Notes under the pieces: model-generated
The model's input: only the letters and a program-made list of their open reading frames with translations
Database searches by the model: none
What the model was told of the DNA's origin: nothing
In this document: one piece after another, positions 10,905 through 55,039 of the stretch
Position numbering within the stretch: the stretch's first letter is position 1
Layout: the number at the start of each line of letters is the position of its first letter
Translations under genes and position numbers: made by a program
Assembly: GCF_024868665.1 (NCBI RefSeq)
Contig: NC_079893.1
Coordinates: 9,844,407-9,908,406, forward strand
DNA: 64,000 bases
Reading direction: 5' to 3'
DNA from: Triplophysa rosa
Taxonomy: Eukaryota > Chordata > Actinopteri > Cypriniformes > Nemacheilidae

Positions 10905-13300
10905 TTACTGTGGGTGTGTCGTTTCCATTGCGACGCTGATCCCGCATACGCTCTTTTCTCAATGACGTCACTTAACTTCCGCCTTTTTGCAAAGCAGTGT
11001 ATCATAACATCCGTCTAGCAACAAACAAGAAGAAGAAGAACTTCCGTTTTGCCGTCGCGCTGGAATTTAACAACAGTGAGAAAAAAAAAACTGACAGAAC
11101 ACGTATTCAAGTACTTATCCTAGCACCTTCGCTAACACAAAAAGAAAACAAAACACTTACCTTCATAATCAAACAGGTACTGTTCAACGAAGAATTTGTA
11201 TCCTTTCTCTAGCTTTGATCTTGTCGTTAGCGAAAATTTGTCTGCAACACGTTGTACATCATCTAGACGTATTTGTGGCAGATATGCAAGCCACTTGGTA
11301 AACGCCATTCTGAGGCGCTAGCGGAAGTAACTTCTTCTTGAGTTTTACTGGCGGTTGGCAAATCAGCTTATACTGTAGGTGCATTACCGCCACCTTATGA
11401 ACTGGAGTGCTAGCGGAAGTAATGATACACTACTTTTTTATTATTATTATGAATAAAGAAGCATACATTTACATTTCAATTACGATAATAAACAATACAT
11501 TGTAACATAATTAACAAGTAAATAGATTGGAAAAAAAAGAAAATGAAAATGAAACAAGACAACATAAACATAAAGAATTGTTCAATAAAGATAAAAAATT
11601 ATAATAATTTTGAACAGTGACTTAACAAAATATATTAAAAAATAAGCACAGGTCTAAAGTTGTATGAGCTTTAGTGTTTTTAGAGTATGAAAGAGCCTGA
11701 ATGTACAGTTCAGTTTCATTTTTAAAAGCAATAAATGAAGGCTTTTGATGAGAGAATTTGCATCGATGGATATAAAATTTAGCAAGTAACAGTAGAAGAT
11801 TGACAATAAAATATTCTTTCTTTTTTGTATTACTTATTGCAAAGAAACCAAACAATATATCTTTAAACAAAAGAGAAAAATTAAAAAGCAGATTATGACT
11901 AACAAACTTACAAAAATCAACCCAAAAATCTTGTGTACAAGGACAATCCCAAAAGAGATGAAGTGCAGTCTCATTAGGAGCACCACAAAAAGAACAGCCT
12001 GTCTCTATATCTTTAAAAAAAAAATTAAGTATGCTTTGGCTGGGTAAAATCTATGTAATAATTTAAATGATATTTCCCTTACCTTATTAGTTATTATATA
12101 TTTAAAAGGCAATGTCCAAACTTTTTTCCAATCAATACTGTCAACAAAGTTTCCCCAATATAATACGACATATGGAACAGTAACAAGTTCTTTTTGGAAA
12201 AGAGATCTAATTTTAAAGTTTTTTGACGATGTTTGGGACAAGAAACATAGTTTTCCTACTGGGGTTTCAAAAGGATCTAAGGGGATTGGTAATGTGTAAG
12301 GCGACTTGGCAGTCTCCCTTAAAAGCATAACTGCACCTTTTGGAATGGCATCCATAACAATTGAAAATTCTCTAGGTGTTACTGGAAAATTATATTTACC
12401 CAAAAATTCTGTATAATTTAAAATAAAACCTTCTGAATTGAGTAGTTGAGAGACAGTTAGAATATTTTTTTGAAACCAATTGTTCAAGAATAAAGACTTA
12501 TTTTTATATACAATATCGCGGTTGTTCCAAATAAAATACCGGTGAGGGGAGAAGTTGTGTTTAAAGATTAAAGACCATGCGAGAAGTGCTTGTTTATGAA
12601 ATTTTGATAAATTGTAGGGGATTCTGGCAATATTATAGTTACAGATCAATAAAAAAGGTAGTCCACCCAATTTGGAGAAGTAATAGTTTGGGATAAAATT
12701 CCATACTGAATTAGGATTACATAGAAACTGTCTAATCCAATTAAATTTGAAAGTATTGTTGAGAGATGAAAAGTCTAAAAAATTTAACCCCCCATACTCA
12801 TTTGTATTCATTATTACTGATTTCTTGACATAGTGAAACTTGTTTTTCCAAATAAAATTGAAGAGTATTTTGTCAACTGACCTACACGTTTCATTGTCTA
12901 CATACAATGAGAGAGCAGCATATGTAAATCTTGAAATGCCTTCAGCCTTAGCAAGTAGAATTCTGCCTCTCAGCGTAAGGTCTCTCTGTAACCACATATT
13001 AAATCTTTTTTGGGCCTTTTCTTTAACAGGTTTGAAATGTTGTGTACACCTAATATCTTGATCTTTTGTGATCACAAATGCTAAGTATGTCACTTCAGAT
13101 TTAACTGGAATATTATAAATACACGAGTTCTCACAATCTTTAATAGCCATTAATTCACATTTACTTAGGTTTAAGTTGAGCCCTGAGGCTACAGAAAATA
13201 GCTTGTAATGATACACTGCTTCGCGGCAGAACGGAAGATGCGTGACGTCATGTGAAAAGGGCGTATTGGGAGACTCGCCACAGTATTGACATAAAAACTG
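10905..13300. mobile_element. foldback element interrupted by the LINE
   Basis: The arm at about 10935-11060 (CTCTTTTCTCAATGACGTCAC, an ACTTCCG box, AGCAGTGTATCATAAC) matches the reverse complement of 13300-13205 followed, after removing the LINE, by 11431-11300 (CCCTTTTCACATGACGTCAC, AGCAGTGTATCATTAC, ACTTCCGCTAGC). The two arms form an inverted repeat of more than 100 bp. The right arm was split by the LINE insertion. Outer ends are not sharp, so the coordinates are approximate. Confidence 0.6.
11432..13204 (-). mobile_element. 5'-truncated L1-like LINE
   Basis: The minus strand encodes the C-terminal part of a LINE ORF2 reverse transcriptase: it begins just after the catalytic core with SGLNLNLSKCELMA, typical of the region after the missing YADD box, and continues through the thumb/C-terminal region (NEYGGLNFLDF, WNNRDI). 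After an A-run near 12013 the frame shifts and the L1-type Cys-rich end follows (C-x2-C, ETALHLF, C). The 3' tail is A-rich (ATA repeats then AAAAAA) at 11435-11455. A 13-bp target duplication, GTAATGATACACT, flanks it at 11419-11431 and 13205-13217. The truncation and frameshift make it non-autonomous. The first 44 or so codons of the 442-codon frame belong to the target sequence, not the LINE. Confidence 0.9.
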
Positions 13301-13334
13301 TGGAAAAATGTAAAGTGATCGATCAGAATTCATT

Positions 13335-16300
13335 TCTTTTTTTTATGAAGGATGTATGGGCAGGGTATTTCTATATATTGTGTAATAAATAACTGATTCT
13401 GGATCAGTGCCATATAAGTGAGGTGAAGGTGTGAATATTTATAGCGACCCATGGGTCCCCACAACAATTTATACATTTTATTTGTTAAAAAGAGGCCTAG
13501 AGCAATATACAGTCAGGTTCACAAGAATTCCTGTAAAATTATTAAAAATAACTCTGCTTCGATGCCCATATTTCCACCTCAGGGTGAGCATTACATTATA
13601 ATAATTTGAAGGTACAGAGTCAGCTATCCCTTAACTTATTACAAAACCGCAATGATTATTTCGTAAAAGTGTTTGCGTATGTGGGGGGGGGCCTTATCTG
13701 CTACCCCCCTTGCGAACAAAACTGACATGCATTGTCACATTTCAATGGCTCTGGCAGAAAGCATGTTTTCATTACCAATATGTGGCATGTTAAGTTATAG
13801 AGCTGCAGCTGCACCTACATGTGTGATGTACGTATGACATGACATTCATGGTCCATAAACATAAAAGTGCGTATGCCTGACGTGTTACAAACTTGGCAAA
13901 CATGCTCAATCTCAGATGTTAACAGGGAAGGCACCACACAGGATGCCAGGATCTTACTTCTAGCTGTTTAAAAGACACCACAGGGATAAAATCTGTAGAC
14001 TCATCGCTCCAACCAACTAGTGCATGTCTTACTATATTTAAAGACAGATTAAAGACACCACAGCTGCTATGCCAGCATGTATTGCTTATTTGTGAAGAAA
14101 CAGTAAAAAGTCCGTTCTAGGTTTGGAAGACACATTTACAGGCCGGCAGAGGTGATTAAATCCAGGTCCACCACAAATTACTGCTGATGAATCAAAGTCT
14201 TAATCAAAAACGGATTTCAGTGTGGAAGCGCACTGATTTATAATCGCATTCAGAAGGGCGAGAACGATAAAGACAGCCAGCAGAACTGAAGACTCCTAAA
14301 TGTGTTGATTCTTGCCTTTGCATTCTTGGCATTTCTCTTTTTCCTGGTTCTCAAGCTAAGCGGCCAATGCCAATTCCCTCCGATTTGGTTTGGCTTAAGC
14401 ACAAGGAGGCCGAAGCTCTCCTCCCTTCTCCCTCTCTCATTTCCTGTGTTTTTTCCTTCTTTTTCTCGCTCGGTCCTCTCCCTCTCTCTTTTCGGGACTA
14501 GTCACACTGGTTTTAGCAGATTCCAGTATTTCCTTTGTCCTTTAAATAAATAATGCAAAGCACAGCTTCCTCTGGCTTATGTGCGTATATGCATTTCACT
14601 GCATTACAAGGACCCCTTGATTGGTAAAATCTGTCTGGTCAAGGATAAGGAAGAGTTTAACACAATATATTCAATTGTCCTATACATGAAACATTTATAA
14701 AACTATTTTTAAAAAGTGTTATATAGTTAAAAAAGAGTTAGAGAATCTTGTCCCACAATTTTTTTGTGTTTAATATTGCGGCGGTTTGCTTTAATTTTTA
14801 ATTCTCACCATATCAGCATTTTAAATTATCGTCTCGAATTCTAATTATCCCTGAATATTAGTGTGGAGGAAATGTACGCTGTGGAAGCCCCCCTCCCATC
14901 TCTCCCTTTGTTTCCCCTCTCTCTCCTCATACAGCTGGTGTGCGCTTGGTGCCCCTCCTCCACCGTTTGAACAAACCAATAAGAGGACATATCAGGAGTG
15001 CCCCCCCCCAGACACATACACACCTCCCCACCCCCGTCCCTTTTCTCACCCCATCCCCCCACCCCTCTCCTTATCACTCCCCCATATTTCCTTTCATAGC
15101 AGCCCCTCTTGCGGCCATCTCTCGCCCAGTTTCTCACTACAGAATATTCCCTCCTATATAAGTAAATGTTTCTTGTACAAGTCTTAATGTAACCGGGAAA
15201 GACCTTACGAGTGTTGTTTAAAAATAAAAATAAATAAAAAGATAGACGTGAGTAAATAGCACATTATAAATGTACTTTGTGGAACATATGATATGTGTGT
15301 TTGTTTTCAGAAGGAAGTGAGATAAAAACTGTGTCAAAGTGGGATTATCAGTTGGGACACACACACTTAGCATTACAGCTCCTATGTGACTCATTATAGG
15401 AAATGCAATTGGCCCTCCTGAAAAAAGCATTTTGGTAACATAAACCAGAACATATTAACTCATACAATGTTTCGGAATTGAACTATTGTCCAAAAATTGA
15501 CATTATTACTAAATAAATAATACAGGACAGTGGGAAACTAATCCATAACAGTGTCACCTGAACAAACAACATACTTTATTCAGTTTCACTGAATCTTTTT
15601 TTGTTTTGGCTTGGTCGATCTCCAGCACACCATTGGCACTGGCCAACTAGGGGGCGTGGTCATATTTAAATGTCCAACAAGCCCCAGAGAATGGCCAAAT
15701 GTTTCCTACCTATCCTCGGAATCGCCCCGACGAAACAAATCAAATATTCACATAAATGAAAAGTAGATATTTAAATTCGAGGTGGCAGTTCACGCGTGTA
15801 TTTGGGCTAAATCGTAGAAGCAGCTAACATTTGTAAATTATTCACGCGTTTCCCCTTCAGCAGCGCTTCTCTAGTTTGCATTCCCTTCAATGCTCCGGCT
15901 AGACCAAAGCAACAGAAACACGATCGTTCGATTCTATAGGATCAACTTTATTCTATATGGCGACGTCAAAGTGGTTGCTCAAAGTAGTTTACAGAATTAA
16001 TCCCATGCTAAAAATAGTAGCCATTGCAAAAATTCCAATAGATTTAATTATTATAGTGGGAATATACCACAGTACAATGGGAATGGAATGGAAAGTATGG
16101 TCTTGTGGGTGACTACGGCCAATGTGTTGGGTTCTTTTTAGCATATAGGAACCAGCAAAACAACACTATTAAATCATAAAGGAATCTTGTAAGTGTCTTA
16201 ATGGCAAACATTTGATTTATTGGAATTTTATTAGAATTTGTATTGTTTTATTCATTCACCAGGGATGGCAACAAAACAGACCATTCCACACTCCTGCGTG

Positions 16301-16555
16301 TTTACATCCTCCTTTTCCATTTTCGCTTTGTAAATGAACAACACTTTCTTGTTCCATTATAATGTGGTACCAATCACTTGAAAAAAATGTTTACCCATTC
16401 TATGCCTCTCTGGTGGAATGAGATGCCAGCCTCCACCTGAGTGTGGAGAAATAAAATAAAATGCAATAAAGTGGAGGAAATGGTTGCAAAAAGGTCAAAC
16501 GAGAAATAGTTGCAATTGTATTTCCATTTTCCTTTAAAGGTACTGTTAGTGGTAC
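13335..16555. other. intergenic DNA between the LINE and rnf44
   Basis: No gene is supported. The C-rich tract at 14888-15080 and scattered CA words are the only structure seen. Confidence 0.45.
14888..15080. repeat. C-rich tract (G-quadruplex candidate on minus strand)
   Basis: Several C runs of four to nine bases (CCCCCCCCC near 15001, CCCCACCCCCGTCCC, CCCCATCCCCCCACCCC) lie within 80 bp, so the minus strand carries closely spaced G runs. The open frames across it (98-108 codons) are compositional. Confidence 0.7.
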
Positions 16556-16559
16556 ACGC

Positions 16560-16746
16560 CTACACGGACACATGCTGAACAGTGTCGCTCTGTGCTCGGC
16601 TGCTTTGGTCTGTAATGCTGAAGCTGTGAAATCGCGCTGATGGTCTGTCACATTATTTCTCACTGACACCGACTGAGCGAAGGAACAACACGCCAAAATA
16701 TCAGCTCAAAAAACACTTCGTAACACGCAACTTCGCTCAGCTCCGG
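16560..16746 (+). other. rnf44: probable rnf44 5' non-coding exon and promoter region
   Basis: A CpG-containing stretch upstream of the coding exon ends at a good donor, CTCCGG|GTGAGTT, at 16746/16747. An acceptor-like TTTTTAAACAG at 17670 would give a 5' UTR intron of 924 bp and start the coding exon at 17671, 65 bp before the first ATG. The splice sites are visible; the exon's 5' end and the transcription start are not, so the left boundary is approximate. Confidence 0.4.
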
Positions 16747-17735
16747 GTGAGTTACGCATTTTATTTCAGAGTTTGTACGTATATGTGCTTGTTTGATCGG
16801 TACGAGTAGAAAACGTAGCTTTTTTCGCCGTTTTTCCACTGATGTAAATATAATTAGGGACTTTAGAAAGCTTCAGTTCTTCCCTGCCAGCGCTTACTGA
16901 TCACCACAAACAGAGCTTATGAATACAAATATAGATCATAACCTAGGCTTATTCATCAGCGATGAGCGGCCTGGTCAGGGAATGTGGCCCTGAGGTTTTA
17001 AAGCACCACCGGGGTTTTATTTTTGGTAGTTTTGTGAGAGACTATAGGCAGATGGTGGACTAAAGCCAGCGCGACATTCACTGCTAACCCGAGCTAATAC
17101 GTTTACATGGTTTAACTCTAAATGTAATTTAAAGCAGTCAGACACTCTGTATGTGAATACTGCGGATTGTGAAGAAGTGTGTGTGTGTTTGTTAGGTGTG
17201 TTAGATGAGTAGAAAAGAGTCTATATAATTTGTGTTTGTCTGTTTTTGTGTAGCTGTGGGCTAACGCTAGCCCTTCGCGGAAGTGTCTAATCACTAGCTG
17301 CTCTGTCTTAAATTGTATTAGTTTATTATATACACTATTCAAAATAAACATAACACACGTGCGTTGTGTTTTGTGTAGTGCGTAGCAACTTGTTTTTTTG
17401 TGTTTTAATTCAAGTTATTTCACTTGGCTTTGCGTTTGAAGAAAATTCGTCGTTTTATTAAGGAGTTTTAAAACGGTTTAAACCGAAATGAAAATGTATA
17501 ATTACAATTGAATTGGTGTTTGTAACGTTAAATGCGACACGTTTAGATTGTGTGAAGCCAAAGACAGCTTTATATGCAACCCTAAACTTAATCTGTAGCT
17601 CCATTTAAAAAATCGTATAATCCATGTGTGAAAGTTTATTATTTTAACGATCGAAACTGTTTTTAAACAGCGTGTCTGTAAGTGTTTTCTGGCGTGGGAT
17701 CGGAAAGAGGGAATAATATAATACGCCGAAAGGAA

Positions 17736-49245
<31,510 letters not shown>

Positions 49246-49495
49246 CACCGTTCACAGAACACACGCACACACACACCACTAAACACTTAGCTCATTCTCC
49301 TACTGTTACATTCTGTTAACTTCCACATGCATAATTACTACTCGCACAAATACTGCTGCAAAAGATTCATGAACGTGTATCCATTTTTTTTTTTTAAATT
49401 ATAGGACAACTGAGACATGTCTTTTTGTTTGATCACTAATTTTTTTGTGTGGAAGTCCAAAGATTTCGGTTTGTTATTCTGGTTCTGATATTGTT

Positions 49496-49518
49496 TATAT
49501 ATATATATATATATATAT
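49496..49518. repeat. (AT)n microsatellite in the rnf44 3' UTR
   Basis: About 11 TA units within the predicted 3' UTR, 250 bp after the stop codon. Confidence 0.95.
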
Positions 49519-51471
49519 TATTAGTTTAGTTCTACCCTTTGTGGGTGGGGGTGGGTGGGTTGCGTCTCGTTTGAGTGCGTGTGTATGCGTGTATGTGCAC
49601 TAACATTCCCAGCTATGTGAGCACACTTTGGTGCGGTGGTCTTTACGATGGTTAACGTTGTGAGCATGGACTTTTATATTTTACCGACAAATATAGCTAT
49701 ATATAAATATGTATGTATGTATCGATATAGAGGGACAAATTACCACAATTAAAAAAAAACTGAAAAAATTATGAAAGTCTCCCCGTCCACAAAAATGAAA
49801 AAAGGTGTAAAAGATTCATATATCTGTATGTGAAGAGGGGCTTTTGGGTCAATTATGATTTAGCAGTCTTTAGAGAATTGGAATACTGTGAGGTGTGCGT
49901 GCTTTTTGTGTGAACGAGAGTGTGCGTGTGAGTGTTAGAGAATTGTGTGTTATTTATCCCATGTGTGGTACAGAACACTGGCTTGTCGCTCTCACTTTTA
50001 TTCTCGTCTGTGATTGGCTGAGGATGCGCACTGACATGACATGTGATTGGTTAGGGGGGCAGTGAAAGGTTTTGGATGGTTTTCCTCTATCCATCCACTC
50101 AGTTTATCCTTTTATAGCCGTTTTCTTTTCTGCCTTGTTTTCCCATTTTTTTGCATTTGAAAGTTGTTGCTCTTGCTTCTCTGTGGAGTTCTTTCGCCCT
50201 TTTCTTTTGTACACCAGCGTCATTTATCAGCATTGGGTGATTCCTAAATACAGATTAAAGCTCTGTCTTAGTCTAAGCCATATATCATTTTAAAAAGACG
50301 ATTTCGTATTCAGGCCAAGCTGAAGTTTTATCTTTGCCTTGCAAACAAGTCCTATGTCTTTAACCTTGTGGCAACGTCCACATAGCACAAGCAGAATTAT
50401 TCTTTAGTTTTTATTTGGGTAATTGTTTGACTGTGTACCCAATTTGGAGATGTTTGTGTACTTTGTAAAAAAGAATACTGAGTTTATATTCTAGCGTTTC
50501 AGTTTCTTCGTAAAAGAGGGACACAAAGGGTCAGTGGGACAATAAGGCGATACACAAACGCACCCCAAAAGCCTGCTTAGTTCTGGTGTTTAAATATTCC
50601 TGGTTCTTGTTCTGTCAGTCATTAGTTTACATTTCATTATTCGTTGCTCTCACTGCCCTCTCTATACATTGAGCTTTTCGCCTTCCAGCGCATCCACTCA
50701 TACAGCCTCCATAAAGCCGTTATAACCATTCTCAGCCACGTGCGTTACTTTATAATGATTGACCGAGATGCTCGTCATGACCTAGAGGGGTGTGTGTGTG
50801 CGCGTCCGAGAATGTGTGTGTGTGATGGTTTATATCATGCATTGCTATCATTATGAATGGATATAACTGCCACTGTGTCACGTTACGTAGGCTCTGCGAC
50901 TGGTGTAGAAAGTGTCATAAGAGTCGTGTGCTGTTGTCTCGGAGCCTGCAGTGTCTTAATGAGAGATGCCTTTAAAACATTCTCCAGTGTTGTCTGCTTA
51001 TAGTGTCATAGAGTCGAATTCACGACAACCGCAAAATTATGATTTCTCGATTCTTCGCGAAACAAACGTGCATTACCTTACTTAACCATTGTCATGTTGT
51101 GTTATAGGAGTTTATTTTTTCCCTGCTTGGTACAATAGCAGTTACCTCAGTTTTACTATTTATGTTTTTTCCCCATTCTTTTTTGCAAAACCAGTAAGAG
51201 AGCTCATGAGTTCTTATGCTTTTTGTTTATTGGTTGTTTTAATTCTTACCATTAAAAAAAATACAATTGTATCATTTAACATGTTGTAGTTCATATGTAT
51301 ATCTGTAACCAAAATCATTTGAAGGCTTGATATAAAAATTTTTAACAAACCTTTGTACATTTTTTATGAGAGATGTTACTAGTAGTGCTTTACTAAGTAG
51401 TGCAGATTATTATTTTTTCTTGTCTCTTGACCCCTATTCCCAGTCGTTTGGATTTCAAAGGGTGACTCCGT

Positions 51472-51477
51472 AATAAA
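51472..51477 (+). terminator. polyadenylation signal AATAAA
   Basis: Canonical hexamer in CCGTAATAAATGTATAATGG, followed by a T-rich stretch within 40 bp. It is the best candidate for the end of the rnf44 transcript. Confidence 0.6.
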
Positions 51478-51831
51478 TGTATAATGGTCTCTTCCACAAC
51501 TTACATTTTTCTTAATTCTTATCTCTTGTCCTCATATTCAAGTCCTGCAGTGTAAGGTGGGTGGATTGGACAGACTTTGTATGGTCCTGGGCTTTCCACA
51601 GGAGAAATATAAATGTGCAAATATATATAGACTACTTAGTGATTCCTATTAGGATGTGAAGATAATTGACCAGCATAGCAAAAATTGTTTAAAAAATGTT
51701 TATCTACATGGATAAATTGCATTACACACTTATATTTATTGTAGTAAATATACAAAATGTATAAAACGCTATAGTATCTATAGACGGTTTCATATTCACA
51801 ACATAAACGTTACTACGCATGCGCACTTTTG

Positions 51832-52453
51832 TGACCCCCAACTGAACTTCTGGTACACATTCACAAACGAGTGCCTGCAGATTATTTCTGATAACAAGCA
51901 AAAGAAAGCCGTTACTTGGCTAAACTTGTCTCTCCAATATTTTGAATTTAGGCTGCAATACCAAGCTCAACCGCTAGATGTCAATGTACCATACGGTTTG
52001 TTTAAATGCGACCGAACTACAGGACCCATTCAACAAATTGTTTATTTAGTAAAACAAACATACAACAAAATTCAACAAGCAGTATTATTATTATTGTTAG
52101 CATACATTTAATAAAATATAAATAGTTATCTTATAATGTGGCGCTGACGTCACGCCATGTTAAATGCTGGGTGTCGCGGCCATATTTGTAGGTGGTAGCG
52201 GATCTTTTCTGCTAGTGAGTTCAGTTCAATGATGTTCCGTTTGAATTGATTTATTCATATTTTCCACCGCTTCTAATTCTCTTCACACCACTGTACGCAA
52301 AAGCAAGGTGATTGCCGTAGTAAAACAAAAATAACTCTAGTAAGAACCTCCGTAGATGGCGGCGCCACCCCAGCATGCAACACGCCGTGACGTCGATTGA
52401 CAAGCTCTATTAGACACTAGCCAAACACAAACCGGAAGTTAACTGGGGGTCAG
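51832..52453. mobile_element. foldback element with TGACCCCCA ends
   Basis: TGACCCCCAACTGAACTTCT at the left and ACCGGAAGTTAACTGGGGGT at the right are imperfect inverted copies. It starts 350 bp after the rnf44 polyadenylation signal and directly precedes the next foldback element. Confidence 0.6.
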
Positions 52454-52470
52454 GTGCGCGTGCGTCCGAT

Positions 52471-53133
52471 AGCCGTGTCTCCTTTCGTAAGGCTGCGTCC
52501 TTCTCTCCTCCAGAGGTATCATCCTCTAGGATGCGGTATATGGAGGATTCTCAACTTCGAATTAAACGAGACGTCCTTCGTAGTACATACTGGCAGAAAA
52601 GGAAACGGGAAGTACCACATTGCTATGACAACACGTTGCACTCGCACACCTATCAAATTAATTAAAATGATTTCTACATGATTTTAAGAGGTAAAAAGTT
52701 GGTTACTTTCTACCCTAAACAATGCCAAAAGAGTTAAACAAATGTACCGTTTTTTGCCTTGCTGTTTTAAAACGTTTTATCACTAAATCACTAAACACGT
52801 GTAAACCTATTAACTACATATGCCTGTTAAGATTAAAAAACGTGACACAAATTGTAAACTGTTTATCATTTAAACGCCACATATTTGATTGAATGTGCAG
52901 CTGCTGCCATTTATTCAAATAACAGACGTCGGCCGACGCAAAGAATTGTGGGTTATCTCTAGCAACGAAGGATACACATCACGTGTCCTCCGAATTCTCG
53001 TTAAAGAAGGTCGCATTAGAAGGGTGCATACGGAGTGTCCTACCTGCTTTTATGAAATGTGACAGTCTCGATGACTTAGCACACTTCAAATGAGACCTCC
53101 GGAGGACGCAGCCTTCCAAAACGAGACACAGCT
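52471..53133. mobile_element. foldback element with GAGACACAGC ends
   Basis: Left AGCCGTGTCTCCTTTCGTAA then GGCTGCGTCC; right GGACGCAGCC then TTCCAAAACGAGACACAGCT. The ends are inverted copies over about 30 bp. A 75-codon frame inside has no recognisable features. Confidence 0.75.
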
Positions 53134-53744
53134 TATAACTGCATTGTGTAATCTTCTGTCAAGACAAAAAAGAACATTGTAGGCAGTATTAGGCACTAAA
53201 TACTACGTTAAAAAAAAAAAAATTAATGAGCAATAAATTTATTTATTTATTGTAGCCAGGAATGTCGTCTGTGCCTAGAAAACGCTCCCCAAAGTTGTGT
53301 TTTTTATGTAAACTGAAGTTTAGCCACAACCATAGCCAACAATGTGATGTAGGCTACATTTTGATGTAGAATGAAACTCAACAAAAAAAGGCCACAAGCC
53401 CAAAATGCTTGGAATGGGAAGAAAAATAGTCCGTTTGTTGGTCGGCTGCATACAAAGATGTTTGACGTTTTGACTTCGTCAGGTTAAATGTTTTTGGCAG
53501 AGAGAAGGCTGGCCTATATTTTCTACCCTGTAGGGGGCGCTAGGACTAAGGGAAACAAGGCTGTGTGTGTGCTGACACCCAGTGGAGCGAAAGTAGGTAT
53601 AAATCACTTTTTATAATCTCACTTTCTGTTAAATCTCTGTTTAGACGCACATCTTCAGTTACCACTTAACTTAAACTACAAACACAAAGCACTTTTTGTA
53701 GACATTGCCTATGTAGACAAAGCATTTTAGGATGACTTGATGCC

Positions 53745-54130
53745 TTAAAGGGACAGTTCACCCAAAAATACAAATTCTGTCATAATTTACTCACCCTTGA
53801 GTTGTTCCAAATCTGTATAAATGTAGTTGTTCTGATGGACACAGAGAAAGACATTTGGAAGAATGCTTATAACCAAACAGTTCTCGGTCACCATTGATTA
53901 TTATACTAAATTACATAGAAAGTGCCTCAGAACTGTTCCTACATTCTTCAAAATATCTCCTTTTGTGTTTAACATAACAAAGAAATGTATAAATAATTTC
54001 TTCCTACTATGGTAGTCAATGGTGGCCAAGTATTTTTCTGTGTTCATCAGAAGAAAGAAATGTATACAGATTTGGAACAACTTGAGGGTAAGTAAACGAA
54101 GATAGAATTTTCATTATTGGGTGAACTGTC
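53745..54130. mobile_element. palindromic MITE copy
   Basis: Begins TTAAAGGGACAGTTCACCC and ends TATTGGGTGAACTGTC, with the internal pair GAGTTGTTCCAAATCTG / CAGATTTGGAACAACTTGAG. Same family as 6338-6737, about 386 bp, downstream of rnf44. Confidence 0.8.
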
Positions 54131-54290
54131 AAAACAAATTGCTAAAATGTAACACCTAACATGGGATTAAAAATCCTTCTCGTAGTGTCCCCAACACATT
54201 CTTTGAGTTAATCAAAAATAATAAGTAGCATAAGTGACCCTAGACTTTTAAACAGCAGTTTAGACTATTTACTTAGACACTGTGGTATAC

Positions 54291-54527
54291 TCTTTAAAAA
54301 AAGGTGCTTCAAAAGGTTCTTCGGTGCCATAGAAGAACCTTTTTGTTCCACAAAGAACCTTGAACATCTGAAGAACCTTTCTGTTTCACAAAAGGTTCTT
54401 TGTGGCGATAAAAGGTTCATCAGATTATAAAAGTAAGAAAGAGATGGTTCTTTAAAGAACCTTTGACTGAATGGTTCTTCTATGGCATTGCCGTACATAA
54501 CCTTTTAAGCACCTTTATTTTTTAAGA
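54291..54527. mobile_element. foldback MITE rich in AAAGGTTCTT words
   Basis: The left TCTTTAAAAAAAGGTGCTTC pairs with the right GCACCTTTATTTTTTAAGA. Many AAGGTTCTT / AAGAACCTT words lie between. A common teleost repeat type. Confidence 0.75.
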
Positions 54528-55039
54528 ATGTAGTATCACTAGGCTATATGATGTGATTTGTAACGGTCTTTGGTCTACTAATTGACCAACAGTTTAATGC
54601 AAAAGAACCCCCCATCTAATCCATTTAGGCCTACAGAATGTCTCCAAATACAGAAAATGCATTATGCAAAGATATTATGGAATATATTTATAAGTTTTAC
54701 CTCATTTCTCATTTTCAAAGAAAACACCCCACAGTTTGGAATGAACAACTTTTCTTACTATAATTTACCCCAAATGCTCGTTCACTTGCAAACACTTGCT
54801 TTTTATTCAGTAAATGCGAAAATCTATTCTTACTTTCTTTTACCTAATTTGTACATTGTACAGCTACATTTAAACCCAGACTCGATTTAGAGAGAGGGAG
54901 AGAGAAGTCTGGCCGTAACTGGATCGGTAACGGAACTGCCCCATTGTTCTCGGTAAATTCCTTTCCCCCGCGCTCTAACGCGCGCCCGTCTCCAGTTCTC
55001 GAGGACAGCGAGGCTCACGCGCCCGTCCTGCTGCTCTAT

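Larger units (their letters stand above)
49246..51500 (+). other. rnf44: rnf44 3' UTR
   Basis: About 2.2 kb after the stop codon with no coding potential, T-rich, containing an (AT)n run at 49496-49518 and ending about 20 bp after the AATAAA at 51472. No repeat-family copy is recognised in it, unlike the flanking DNA, which fits a transcribed 3' UTR. Confidence 0.65.

Noticed and set aside
17682..17735. Upstream extension of the exon 1 open frame
   Set aside because: The frame before 17736 opens only with GTG and follows an in-frame stop at 17679, so ATG 17736 is the first usable start.
54265..54498. 77-codon minus frame with repeated EEPF/FFKEP-like words
   Set aside because: It lies wholly within the AAAGGTTCTT foldback MITE, so the repetition is that of the element.
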